The translations under genes were made by a program, and so were the position numbers. Shown here in pieces: positions 1 through 12,042 of a DNA stretch of 64,000 bases. Within the stretch, counting starts at the first letter, position 1, and each line of letters begins with the position of its first letter. The notes beneath the pieces are model-generated. The model worked only from the letters and a program-made list of their open reading frames with translations, was not told the origin of the DNA and searched no databases. Source of the stretch: Uranotaenia lowii (Eukaryota > Arthropoda > Insecta > Diptera > Culicidae); assembly GCF_029784155.1 (NCBI RefSeq), contig NC_073693.1:114204683-114268682 (forward strand), given 5' to 3'.

Positions 1-47
1 AAAGCTGGTAAAAACACTATTTTTTCGTCCTTTTCAGACTGCCCCTA

Positions 48-554
48 CTCGCATAACAGTCCCATATGAATTTTCGTCATTTTAGGTCAACATAAGGCTT
101 CAACATAAAAGACTAAAAATAGAGGTTTTGTTCTAGAAATTTCGAAAAAAAATATCAATTCGTGGCTGTCCTATATGAAATATACCTGAATAACAGTCCC
201 ATATGTGAAATACCACGGATTTGGTTACTTTTCAATGTTTCTTTCGGCGAAATAGTCTTTGGTTTATTGCTTTGAATCATTTAAACATTTTTTTAACTCA
301 CTTGATGTCGAATGATGCACACTAGTTTTCGAAGGCAGGTCTGACTTTCTTAGGAATGACTTCCTGAGCGAAAAACTATCGGATGCAATCGAAAATCGTA
401 AAAATATTCAACTTAAAATGTGGAATTTACGATATTTTTCCAATAGTTTGTTTATTTTCTGAAAATTGCATTAGGAAGCTCAAAAATGATCAATTTAAGT
501 CTTAGAAAGTAGCTTGGTTAGAGAAAAATATTATGTGTGGGACTGTTATGCGAG
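48..554. mobile_element. TA-flanked MITE with 19-bp terminal inverted repeats
   Basis: The left end reads CTCGCATAACAGTCCCAT and the right end carries its reverse complement (537-554). Both are flanked by TA, which is the target duplication expected of Tc1/mariner-type MITEs. The same ACAGTCCCAT core recurs inside near 189-203, again at 586-598, and in inverted form at 780-789, so a second related fragment (about 584-790) may follow directly. No coding sequence is visible in it. The assignment rests on the inverted ends plus TA and on nothing inside. Confidence 0.6.
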
Positions 555-559
555 TAGAT

Positions 560-2150
560 TTGAAAAAGGTTTCAAAAATGGTCGATTAACAGTCCCATAA
601 TGAATAAAAATGGTGCTCTCGACCTTACCAATAACCCAATTTCGGAAATGTCAGGTCTAACGATTTATTATGACAACCTAGAAACGATTTTCGTTTATGC
701 TGAAAGTGGTGGTCGCAATTTAATAATATATTCCAAAACAGAAAGAGCTGATTGTCTCGCTTGCTTATTTTTGTATATTGGACTGTTATGAAAGAAGGGG
801 CCGTAGATTGTTGCAGCTTAACTGACTTCATGTTATATCCAAAAATCTAATAACGTATTCGTTCATACCCAGTTTTGCATCGAGTCACAACAAGTTATGC
901 ACATTTTACTGTCATTTTTAGAAGTTTATGCGCTAAGTTTGACATTCGTAATTCCCCAGATTTGATTTAAAATAGACGGTGGAACACTGAAGATTCGTGT
1001 GTGAGCGATCGAGGTAGCAAAACACTGACGACGAATTATGTTCGTTCTAGTATGGTAAACCTCAAAACTGGGCGAATGTAGAAAACGAATACGGTTAAAG
1101 TATCATATTTTCATCATTTTACAGCCTGGGCTGGCCATACTGAGCTCTTTGATTATTTCTACAACATTTGTGCCACTTTCTCATACTTTTTTGATCAATG
1201 GGAAAGGATTTTGGTGTCCAGTGTTTAGCTCCCGATATAAAAATTTTGTAAAGCACGCCTATATTTCATTTTTTTAATCAGATTTTTGTGATCCCAAACA
1301 CAGGGACTGAACCTTCTACTATTGGCATTGATTATGCTTCACAATGATCTTTGATCGAAAAATTAATAAGTTATATAGTATATGACCAGGTTGTAAAAGC
1401 AACATTCCCATTATTAGTTATATCACATAAACAATACGATACTCAGAATTTTGGTTAAAATTTAAAGTCAGTTTTGCTGCAAACACTCTACAAAGCACGA
1501 AATAGTAGTGTTTTTTACCTGCTTTGGTAAGTTCTTTTGTTTCCATGTTGTTAGAAGTTCGCGCTACCTCCATATGTGAGTGCAGTTGTTCGACCATTGT
1601 TTGTTTTCGTCGCAAAAAAAGAGATTTATCGTCATTATTTCTTTCATAACTCTTCAAGGTGTTAATGGCCCACTTTGGTGTCTTCAGATGAAAGTTGCAT
1701 CATGAATCGAGCTATACAACGGTATTTTTTGCAAAATATTCGGTGGTGCAGACGGTACTTTTAGACGCCATTTAAAGTTTATTTACAACTTTTCATGTTG
1801 AAGGTCATTATTTAATTTTTTTCAACTATTCTATTTGGAAAGCTGATAACATTTCAATGCATTTTGATGTGCTATTTTATAATTTCCGTTGAGAAACAAC
1901 AGAGTTATGTAGCTTTCAAAAATGGTTATTTTTTATTTACAAAAAAATCTAACCGAAGCTAACTCAAAAAATAAAAATGTTAGAAATCTGAAAAAATACA
2001 TGTGTTTTTAAGTCGTAAAAATGAACCAAATTTTCAATTTTGGGGAAAATCTGAAGACCCCCGGCGCAAATTGTCAGATAATAAAAAAAAATCCCCTTTA
2101 GCAAAATCGATTTTTATGGAATCCAATCGCATTTTTTACTAATTGCGGGA
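560..2150. other. Gene-free AT-rich stretch
   Basis: Apart from the fragment of the first MITE family (about 584-790), I see no coding exon, RNA gene or clear repeat end here. The short open frames are in AT-rich sequence and show no recognisable domain. Confidence 0.5.
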
Positions 2151-2159
2151 TGATCAAGA

Positions 2160-3260
2160 TAGTCAACGTTGATCACTTAATAAAAACCGTGCCGTGCCTC
2201 GATGAGCAACGGAGTAGCTGCCGCATAAGCCTTACGTACATCAGGAATCCTAGCACTTTGGAAAACAGCAGAGAATTGAAATCAGTCGATAGTTCTCCAT
2301 TCGGTGTGCATTTTCAGGTTTATGAATCGGTGCAATTGAAGCGGTTTTCCAAAGGTTCTGAGATTGATCGGTTAAATAACAGACATAGCGGTTTTGCTAG
2401 GGAAACTGCAATTCTTGAGATCAACAACGGAGGAATTCCATCCGACCCTGGACTTGTTGATGGATCGAGAGTACCTATATCATTTGTAACTTCCTGCTCA
2501 GTTTAAAGCTGTTGCGGAATTCTAAAGTAATAGTTGGGCATTGTTCAAAAGTAGGAATCGGAGCAATCTGGAGTTATCGAGCTATATACGCTGCTGAAAA
2601 ATTCGAAAAATAAATCGGCTGATTCTTTAATACAACTTGACGTGCGTCCTTGGAATGATACAGATGATGAAATAGTATCTGAATGGCGGCGCCGATTGAT
2701 AAATTTCCAAAACGTCGATTGATTTTGCTTAACTTCTTGCTGTATGTTCAAAATTTCTATCATTAAAATGCAGAGCCTCATAAAGCAGCGTACTCGATCT
2801 CCAATCTAGATACAATAGATTTTTTATTCTCTTTGAAGTAACGTTTCCGGGATTTTCGTACTGCATTACGACTTCTACGTAGTTACAGATCCCACTATTG
2901 GAGTTTGAACGACTTGTGACGTCTAGGAGGAGTGTGCTGATGTAGTATTTTCTAAAGATGGTCATGGAAGGCGAAAAGTGCATCGTCGTTTGTCTAATTT
3001 TCAAATGCTGAAGGCCAGTACGTTCCGTCAACAATTCTGCCACACGATCGATATCACAGTGCCCAACGTCTAAGTTGTGTCCACGAATGTGAACTGCGTC
3101 TGTCTAATCGGCAGGAGCCTTGTCGTGTTACAAAACAGAAGGACAATGATGTTGGTCGGTTTTTAAGATGCCGTGGGGCGGGTGTACAATTTTTGTTTAT
3201 AAAAACTAAGTCGAAAATTCTCCCTTTGAAAAACAAACAAAAAACAATTTTTAGTTTATA
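2160..3260 (-). mobile_element. Decayed Jockey/CR1-like non-LTR retrotransposon fragment
   Basis: Read on the minus strand from high to low coordinate, three collinear pieces of a non-LTR ORF2 remain. The end of the endonuclease (about 3185-3240) reads LVFINKN. The linker before the RT (about 2550-2740) contains FWKFINRRR and DLFFEFFSSVYS. The first RT block (about 2220-2345) contains WKTASIAPIHKPEN and ENYRLISILCCFPK, which match the conserved WK.A.V.PIhK and NYRPIS motifs. Frames are broken by several shifts and stops, so the copy is dead. The 118-codon plus-strand open frame at 2150-2506 is the antisense shadow of the RT block, not a gene. Confidence 0.7.
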
Positions 3261-3685
3261 AACATGGTTAACATTCACAAAAAAAGTGCAATTCAAACTT
3301 ACCATTTAGAAGAATAAAATTGATAACTACACAACTTCGTTTAACGGTTAAAAAATGACTGATGGGATTGATGTGTTCATTATTTTTTTTCACAAAGCCG
3401 TTTTTTCAACTTTTCATAAGAGCTTCGTACGGAAATTGAAATAATTTCATAAGACTCTTTTGAAAAATAATTTTACGACGTAGCTCATGAAAATTACAGT
3501 AAAAATTTACCTGAGTATACATGAGTCGGTCGATCTTAAAATTTCAACTTTGATTAATGCATTCCTAAGCTTTCATTTGATGTTCATTGTGTTGAAATTG
3601 ATTCACGCTCCAGTGAGATATGAAGCAATTTTTTTAATGACTTCATCTTCAAAGGGGTAGAAGGGGTTTAAAATAACTTTAAGTT

Positions 3686-4591
3686 CCGTAAACTGGGGGA
3701 ATTTTGATCACAGGGGTATCTTTGAACAACAGAAGTTTTTGCAGATAATCATGATTAACTAAGCCTGAAGTTAAAATATCTGAAAACTATTTTCTACCTT
3801 TGAAAGCCTGTAAAGTTAGTATAAAATAGGCTAAATTTGGTTTGTAGTTGGATGTTTTTTATATTACTAAAAATCTTATTTTACAGTTTTAAAATATCTG
3901 TTTTTTCGAAGACTCACAAACCAACATGTCTCCTGACGAAATGATAGCATTTGGAAGAAGCAAATGGTTTGTTCAATATGAGAGTTTAACTGTATTCCTT
4001 TGTATAGGTAGGTATAGTTTTTGAGTTGTTTTTATAGGCAGTCTATAATAGTTTATGTAGATTAAAAAAACTGACATTTTCTATGAGAAAGCCTGTGTAG
4101 AACAAATGGCTAAAAACCCTATCAAATGGTTGGTTTTGAATAAAAAAAAAAATAAAGGAATAATGAAAGGACCTAAGGAACTGCATGAAGGAAAAAAAAA
4201 TCATTTGTTCTTAAGGCCAAAAAATATTGAGAATTGTTTATAATTTTTGCCCCTAAATGTATGCAGCAACATTGTACATCTTTTGAGTATATTTGTTTGA
4301 AAGAAAACCTTTTGAGCCTTCAATGCTTATTGGCATCAAACCAATAATTTTGAAGATGTTGAGATACGTTAAAACCATAGTGATCAAAGATTCCCCCGAA
4401 CATGAAATCTGGTTTTGTAACAAACATTTAGTTATTGCCACTTATTTTGTTTGAAAATTCTGCTATCTTCTTGCATTATACTCCTTACCTCAGAAAGTAT
4501 TTTAAAACTTTTATGTGTTGCAAAAAAGCAACCTCCTTCCAAAATATTTGAAAACGAATTAAAAAGTGATCAAAGTCCCTCCAGTTTACGG
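3686..4591. mobile_element. 0.9 kb MITE with CCGTAAACTGG..TTGATCAC ends
   Basis: The left end reads CCGTAAACTGGGGGAATTTT followed by GATCAC. The right end is its near reverse complement (GTGATCAAAGTCCCTCCAG then TTTACGG) followed by TA at 4592-4593; the left flank is TT, probably a mutated TA. A further copy of the terminal block lies inside at about 4378-4402. There is no coding content. The ends resemble those of the element at 44932-45871, so the two probably belong to one MITE superfamily. Confidence 0.6.
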
Positions 4592-4839
4592 TATTTTTTA
4601 AACTTTTCAGCTCGTTTTATTAAATTGCTATGACTTATAAACTCATGTTGATGTTGATAATTAAAACAAAGAAAATTTTTTCTGGGTAATTAAAGTATAA
4701 TTACACCTTACTTAGATGTCTTCGGCCACACCCGCTAGCAGAGTTCAATATACGAGAAAATTTCACGAAAGATTAGTTTTTTTCAGGTCCATAAACCTGC
4801 AGTTTCGATTTTATTTTGGGATTTTGGGCTCAAAATCTT

Positions 4840-6262
4840 CCATTACCTTTTCGAAGCCCTCTGCGTAGTTCGAATAACCTCGACAATTTACCCGAAATCC
4901 GCACACAGCACTGCGTTGCATCTATCGTCGCCTTAATCAGTCTGGTCAGCTTCCCAGAAAAGCCTATATTATCCATGATTTTTCATAGCTAGTCACGATC
5001 GATTGTGTCGCATGTGGCTTTGAAGTTGATGAATAGATGGTGCGTAGGGACTTGGTGTTCACGGCATTTTTGGAGGATTTGCCGTAAATTGAAAATCTGG
5101 TCCGTCGTTGACCATCCCTCCATGATGCCGGCCTGATGACTTCCCACGAATCTTTTTGCTTGTGACATAAGGCGGCGAGGAAGGATTTGGGACAGCACTT
5201 TGTTACAGTATTTAGGACAGTGATCGCTCGATAGTCTTCACAGTCCAATTTGTCATCCTTCTTGTAGATGAGCCATATTACCCCCTTCTTCCACCCCTAT
5301 GGTAGCTGTACCGTGTCCCAGATTTGGACCATCAACTGGTGTAGGCAATCAGCCAAATAGTCCAGGCCCATTTCGATGAGCTCAGCTGCGATACCATCTT
5401 TCCCAGCCGACTTGTTTTATTCAGCTGGCGAATGGCTTCTTTAACTTCACTCATCGTTGGAAGTGGCTCCATCTCGTCACGATGCGCCAGCGATGTATTT
5501 TCCTCACCGTCTAGATCTCCTGCATGTTCGCCATTCAGGTGTTCATCGAAGTGCTGCTTCCACCTTTTTATCACATGACGATTGTTCGTCAAGGAAATTC
5601 GGACTTGCTGCCTCTTCCGCTATCGATGATTTTCCACGTTTCGATGAGTACTTCCTTGCACTATTGCCACCGCTCTCGGTGTTCTCTTCGTTCATCACTC
5701 ACGTACACTCCTCGTCGAACCAGTCGTTTCGTCCAGTTCGTTCCACATTCCTCATGATGTTCTCCGCAACGATATTGATGGCTGTCTTGATGATTGCTCG
5801 GTACGGAGGAGTTTTGGGCGCATCTTCACCATCACCAGATAGTGGTCCGACTAGATGTTGGCGCCTCGATAGGATCTGACGTCGATGATGTCCGAGAAGG
5901 GCCGACTGTCTATCAAAACGTGATCGATCTGTGATTGCGTTTGGTATGGTGATCTCCAGGTGTACTCGTGTAGAAGGCGGTTCTGAATAAAGCTACTACG
6001 TACGGCAATTCGTTTGGACGAGGCAACATCTATAAGACTGAGGCCGTTTTCGTTGGTCTGCTGGTGCGCGCCGAACCTTCCAATTTTCGATTTGAATTCC
6101 TTCTCCTGGCCCTGGGCATTGGAAACCCTGTTGACGATCATGATATCATATTTTGGGCAGCTATCGTATTCACGTTCCAGCTGCGTGTAAAAATCATCTT
6201 GGTCGTCACCCACCGATACTTCCGAGCTGAGGACTATGCACGTGGTGAGAGAAATGAATGAA
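4840..6262 (-). mobile_element. Internally deleted RTE-clade retrotransposon copy (second copy)
   Basis: This minus-strand segment is collinear with 14712-16330 of the better RTE copy. It includes the RT region (peptides such as KRFVGSHQAGIMEG and the FKATCDTIDRD block) and the endonuclease region near 6100. Relative to the other copy it lacks about 170 bp near 5600 and about 155 bp near 5800. It retains a short piece near 5850-5875 (on the plus strand reading TAGATGTTGGCGCC) that the other copy has lost. Stops and frameshifts are frequent, so it is a dead and older insertion. It lies upstream of the 6515-7012 exon and in opposite orientation, so it may sit in an intron of that gene. Confidence 0.8.
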
Positions 6263-6514
6263 ATCGTAAGGCGAAATTTGAGACTTAAAAAATGAATACA
6301 ATCGCAATATATAAACTTTCTCTCTATGTGTTTTTCGATGCTTATTATTAGTAAATCAGCAGGATTCACGATATAGAAAAAAAACCGGTGTAAATGGTGG
6401 AAATGGTACAATGAACCTACTATATTTTGTTTATTATTATTCATCAATTTATCAGCATTAGACGACTAACCTATGATTTGAATGAAAAATTTATTTATTT
6501 TGTCATCATTCCAG

Positions 6515-7012
6515 CGCCGTTTCTCCGAGCATCCCGAGTGGGAATCTGAGGAGAGCAGGCAGAACTACAAGATGAACGGCAACAATGCCAACGGCAGCAG
6601 TCACAACCCACATTACTTGCAGCATCACCAGGAGCAAGACTCCATCGAGATGGTCGAATGCCACAAGGAACCGGTGATGGTGCAGGTTCAATCACAGCAA
6701 CATCCGCAACCGATTCTGGTGACGACTTCGAACATCGTCGTGGGGAACACCTCGTTGGCCAAGGTCGGTGGCAATTGTCTTGTTAACAACAATGTGATCG
6801 GCACCAGCAGTAGCAGCAACAGTAACGGAACGGCTACAGGAATCTGCAGCAGCAATGGGAGCAGCATCGAAAGCCGAAGTTCAGCAGCCGTTTCGATCAG
6901 TAGTGGTCCAATTGTTAGCAAAAACAGCAACAAACCAACGCCAAGGCTTTCGAACCTGCCGACCCTATCAGTGTCCGGACCATCGCCACCACACGAGGAA
7001 GAATTTTTGTAA
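6515..7012 (+). CDS. Last coding exon of an unrecognised host gene, Asn/Ser-rich C-terminus
   Basis: An acceptor (TTGTCATCATTCCAG) at 6500-6514 is followed by 165 codons in phase 0 and a TAA at 7010-7012. The exon starts RRFSEHPEWESEESRQNYKM and continues as low-complexity sequence. It has a His/Gln stretch (about residues 27-36), Asn/Ser/Gly runs at about residues 95-125 with CAG/AGC-rich codons, and a Ser/Pro-rich tail ending HEEEFL. GC content is clearly above the flanks and codon use looks coding. No catalytic motif or membrane segment is visible. Such tails are typical of cytoplasmic C-termini of channels, transporters or transcription factors, but I cannot identify the protein. No upstream exon is seen in 1-6514, so that part lies outside the window. 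The long inverted repeat begins 450 bp downstream and could lie in its 3' UTR. Confidence 0.72.
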   Translation, partial: RRFSEHPEWESEESRQNYKMNGNNANGSSHNPHYLQHHQEQDSIEMVECHKEPVMVQVQSQQHPQPILVTTSNIVVGNTSLAKVGGNCLVNNNVIGTSSSSNSNGTATGICSSNGSSIESRSSAAVSISSGPIVSKNSNKPTPRLSNLPTLSVSGPSPPHEEEFL

Positions 7013-7465
7013 TGTACCCTTTGGATTACTTGTAGTTGTAGAATGCCATTGTCAGACACATGTATTCATATACACAAACACGAACATAAGCAAACACGCA
7101 GACATTTCACTGATTGTAACTGAACACGCTTGAGAAATGCAAATAGTGCAAAAGAAACGCTGACATAAATTTGTAGATTGTTAAGGTTTTTCTGTAGAAC
7201 CATGTATGTGCAAGATAGCGTAAATATTTCTGGGTGAAACAAATACGACGTTTCACATCTACATTTCATCATGCAAACCTTCTCGAAACCTTTAGTTATG
7301 TTGAAAGTGTTTCAATTTGATTTAAGAAAAATTATATTGAGCTATTTTCTTGTAAATAATCCTAGCCTTGCCTGGTTTGCTGTCATATTTCCTTTTATTA
7401 TCATTTCACATCCACATTTGTTTTTGGAACTATTTGTTATATGATTTTAATCGCCGTAATTTGTA

Positions 7466-8023
7466 TGATTATAATTTTAATGGCATGTGCGGTGGAATGA
7501 AAACTAGAGAGAATTTATATTATAGAAATTTGAAAGAAAGGTGGATAGACAGGCATTAGTGCGCCAGTAGGAGAAAGCTTGTTAGGTGTTGAAATTTTAG
7601 GCTAGAGGGCATGTTGATGAAAAGCTCCCATGAATTGCTCCCGCCTTTGCTCTACACTAGCTTACTATACATGAGAAACTCAGAAAGAGAATTCCCATGT
7701 ATAGCGAACCCAGTGGTTTGAGAGCGTGTTTTTACGCACACTTCAGACGAGCTCTCAAACCACTGGGTTCGCTATACATGGGAATTCTCTTTCTGAATTT
7801 CTCATGTATAGTAAGCTAGTGTAGAGCAAAGGCGGGAGCAATTCATGGGAGCAATTCATGGGAGCTTTTCATCAACATGCCCTCTAGCCTAAAATTTCAA
7901 CACCTATCAAGCTTTCTCCTACTGGCGCACTAATGCCTGTCTATCCACCTTTCTTTCAAATTCCTATAAAATAAATTCTCTCTAGTTTTCATTCCGCCGC
8001 ACATGCCATTAAAATTATAATCA
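7466..8023. repeat. Long near-perfect inverted repeat (potential 260-bp hairpin)
   Basis: The left arm is 7466-7725, the spacer 7726-7750 and the right arm 7751-8023. Read against each other the arms differ by about six substitutions plus one 13-bp tandem duplication (GGGAGCAATTCAT repeated) in the right arm, which explains its extra length. No TIR-specific target duplication or transposase is obvious. The sequence starts about 450 bp after the stop codon of the preceding gene on the plus strand. A transcript reading through it would fold into one long double-stranded stem, as in insect hpRNA loci. A recent inverted duplication or a foldback transposon are the alternatives. Confidence 0.9.
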
Positions 8024-11000
8024 TTTTGGAACTATTGTCTAGAGAAAAAAGCACTTAATTATTTAATTGGATGTTAATATCTCGTTTGAGCTTTAAAGTT
8101 TTTTAAAAAGTTCAGCAAAAATGTGCATTTTTACTGTTTCCTAAACTCTCTAGAACATATTTTATATAAAAAAAATCACTCGCAAAAAAGTTATTTTGAA
8201 AAAACTGAATATTAGTGATATTTTTTTAAATTGTCATAATTTTGAAACGATTATTAATATAGTAATAATTTCTTTTGCAAAATTGGCAGAATTGGTACAA
8301 GCTATAAACTTTTGTCAGACAATATAGCCCCAAAATGGATATCGAAAAAGTTAGTTTATCTAACTAACTGCTGGTGAATTAATAAAGGAGTTGGCCATGA
8401 GTAAAACTAGTGGTTGGTCGTGCTTTTGACAGCGCTGCGAAAATTGTCTCGAAGGTTTTTTGTTTAGCATCGAAAAACGCTAAATCGAATCATAGGATCA
8501 ATCCGGATATGGAGATTTTAAAACATTCTCAAGAAGTTTACTTAATTTCAATTATTTGGACCCCGGCACTGCTACATTTTATGGAACTGGCTCTCGGCAC
8601 ACGAAGCGTCTTCTAATCGATCAACAAAAAAGCATCAAGAAATGGACTAGATAGGCCCACATAGCCGACAATTGATCTGGTTATCCCGGTTTGGTGAGCC
8701 CGTTCCATTCTTTCTGATGAAATATTTGCATTCCTCATACATTATTTTAAATGGACATCAAACTCAACTTTGAATTTAAGGCAGAGTCAAATTACTCCAG
8801 TTTTATGGATTTTGTTCTCAGAAATGCAGTTTGTTTTATTTGAATTTTAATTAAGGAAAAGTTCAAATTTATGGTTTGATAGCAGAAAAATTGTGAAAAT
8901 ATCTAAAAATGCAATTTCGATAGGGAAAGTGATTAAAACATAAACGTCAACAAGACTTTATACTTGACATGGTCTGCAAAATTCGAGAACACAATTGAAT
9001 TTCTAAGGCCAGGATTTAAGAAAAAAGTGTGAGGGGGCTTTGCTGTTCGACTTTTTTTCATTTTTTAACCATTTTGTGTATTAAAAATCTATATCATATA
9101 AATAATTTCTATAATTTTTTGTTAATATCATACATTCACACAAATAACACACGACGTATCACATACATTCAAAAAAATTAAAAGTTCGGGTTGTGTTTTT
9201 GTTAGAAATGTACTTCTTTTTCCATGAAAACAAATCGTAGTCTCTGTTTTACATGAAACATCTTTCTGAAATGAAATATAATTTTTTCAATTATCAATTC
9301 ATGAAATCAATGAACTGAAAGTAAGTTGCTATTCTTCACTAATATTGGTAATCTTAAGAATAAAAATTTTTTTTGTGAAAGACAAGATTGCTGAAACTGG
9401 TAGATATTTTTTATCATCTGCTTTAATTTATTTGATTTCCATATAAATTCAATCTTGTCACGTGTGTTACCTTTTTTATTTTTTTCATATGTCAAAATAA
9501 TTTTCACTTTCAGCTATCAATTTTTTTTATCACAAGTTCTGTTGTATGTTATCCTTATTTTTATCATTGCTCTATAAAGATTCCGCCGAGATGAATCATT
9601 CTTTATTTCAAAATCCGTTTATGTTAACATTGATAGAATAAGAAGGTATATGAAGATTTTTATTATATGAGCTTACCTTAATTAGATTAATTCCTTCATT
9701 CATTTCATTTATCCAATTTGTTTCAAGTTGATTATAAAAGGTACTGCTTTTTTCTCAAAAGTAGCTAATACTTAAACATTACTTTGTATTTTTTTGCAAT
9801 GAAATTCACAGGGAAGGAGAAGAAATAATAGAAGAATTTTCAAAATGGTTATAATCATGAAAAACAGTTAGAGAAATTTGTACCTGCATATTATGAAAAA
9901 ATTCTCTAATTCAAAATATTGTTCCTCTTTGACCAGAAAAACCTATTGCAAATTCTTTGATTAAACAGGAATCACTGTTAGGGAAAAAGCTTATTTGTCA
10001 AGGTTGAAATGTGGGTGGTAATAATTTTCCTTCAACACTTCACTCAATATATATTTATTTAACGTTTATCGAATGCCTCGTAGAAGTAGGAGTTTCCTTA
10101 CGAAATGTCTAGGAGCATAGGAGGTGTAGGAAAACATGATCGCACCATTTACCAAAATGGATCCTAATCTTTACCTTTCTCTTACTAACACAAACCCTTC
10201 CTTGGATACTTGAATATAGATTTGCAGACGTACAGACGGTTCCCATAGTTGGTGACACTAACTATTTCTGGTTCTGACTATTTCAAAATTATTTTTGGAT
10301 TATGCAGGAGCAAGAGGTTGCTAGTTGAACCTAAAGAGTATCAAACTAAAATTCCTTCCTTTTCCCCCATTGACTACTAGGACGTGGCCGGCGCCTTTAT
10401 TAATCATTTAATAAAGTGGAGAGCATCAGTTTTAAACACTGAGAATGCACTGCTAATCCCAAGCGACATTCTTTTGGACTTTGTTCAAAATTGATGGCCT
10501 CTATTAATCACGGAGTAGCAACCATTGGCGATGTGGAACTTGTTCTGTTTAGCCACGCTAGCGATCGTGGAATTCGAAGTGCATGAATGAAAGATAGTTA
10601 TGAAAAATTTCTCTATAAATTATTATTGTAAGTGAAATTGTATTCTGTAGTACTTCGGGTTCAATGATTTAAGGTGGATATGAGAAGTCAAACAAGCTAA
10701 GCTAAGTTAACTGCTGGTGAATTAATAAATTTTTCAAAAAAACTAATTTTATAGCCATTGTAAAGTTGGTCATTTGCCTCGAAGGCACTTAGGACTAAAG
10801 CGTATAGTTTCGACAGAAAATAGTTTTGATAGCCTGTTTTAAATTTTACTCCTGTGTGCGTCGGATGTAGTTTAACACCTCGATTTGTGGGACAACCTAT
10901 ACTGTAATAATTTCGCAAAAAAAAGGTATTGAGGATATAAGATTCCGGATAATAACTTGTTCCTAAATCAGCGTTTATTTGAACGCATTCGATAAATTTG

Positions 11001-11189
11001 TTACTAGAGTAAGAATATTTGGAACAATATTCATAGTTTAGCTAAAAAATTGAAAATTGAAGTTGTTAAATTTAATAAACCTTAATCTCAGTAATAATTT
11101 TTTGCATAAACCAAATATTGAAACTCGTCTAGCCGCATCCCGTCCAAAAGGACAATTAAGACCTTTTACGCTGATATGTAGGATGGGTA
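8024..11189. other. Gene-free stretch, one possible repeat tail
   Basis: No host exon is supported. At about 10360-10590 there is a higher-GC block (containing GGACGTGGCCGGCGCC) that looks like the non-coding tail of a retroelement, but I cannot name it. A 22-bp string (beginning TAACTGCTGGTGAATTAATA) occurs near 8367 and again near 10709. The rest is AT-rich and featureless. Confidence 0.4.
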
Positions 11190-12042
11190 GGGGAAAAGTT
11201 CATATAACGCCCCATGTGGCTAATACGCGCCATCCTTGTTTTGAAGATTCTGAAACATTTTAAGCCTGCAAAATATTACCAATTTGTTTTAAATGCTGTG
11301 ATACGCCCTGGCAAGTATGAATTTTCCCTTAAAATGCCCCTGTGTCGTGATAATTTCACAATTTAGGTTTTACTTCATTTCGATCTAAATTTTTAAACAC
11401 TTTCAATAAGGTGTCACCAAGCAGAGAAAAACGAATAAGACAATATTTTCTGACACATCGATAGAGATGAATCTAAACTATGATTTTATGCTAAAAAATC
11501 ATACTGAACTCGCTAAGGTATGCTTTTTATGGGTATGTTCTATCACGGCCCATGCGCTCGTTATAACGCGCCAATCGTAGTAGGCTGAAAATATTATAAA
11601 TTTTTCAAAAAGGCCAATTTTCATTGAAAATGAACAAAAAGTCTAAAACCATATTTTGAGCGTTAATTCAGCCCAAAAATTCTACTTTTCCATTTTTTTA
11701 AAATTATGATTAGTCCATTTTGGTTTTCTTTTCAGTCAAAGTGTCTGTAAGTATTGGTGTGTTTTCGGTCTTCGGCTGCTTTCGGGTGTGCTCGGCTGCT
11801 AGGCGCGTATTGAATACACAGCGGCGCGTATTTGCAACACAGTTTTGTTCTGTTGCTTTAAATGTGGTTTTTAAAAATCAAGTTTTTGAAGCAACTATAG
11901 CAATTTGAGTAATACAAAATCATAGGCATTTGTAGAAAACACTTTTCTTCAACGATTACACCCATTTTTAACACAATTTGTACGTGGAATACGTAGAAAA
12001 TCAGCGATTCGCTTAGGTGGCGCATAATAGGGCATGTTCCCC
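11190..12042. mobile_element. 853-bp TA-flanked MITE (copy 1)
   Basis: The element starts GGGGAAAAGTTCATATAACG and ends with GGCATGTTCCCC, with TA on both sides (11188-11189 and 12043-12044). Subterminal blocks with GCGCC motifs face each other (GCTAATACGCGCC on the left, GGTGGCGCATAATAGGGC on the right). A second, highly similar copy is at 32801-33620. The short open frames inside are not conserved between copies, so I regard it as non-coding. Confidence 0.8.

Noticed and set aside
2150..2506. 118-codon plus-strand open frame
   Set aside because: The opposite strand encodes a recognisable RT block (WKTASIAPIHKPEN, ENYRLISIL), so this is an antisense shadow of a decayed retroelement.
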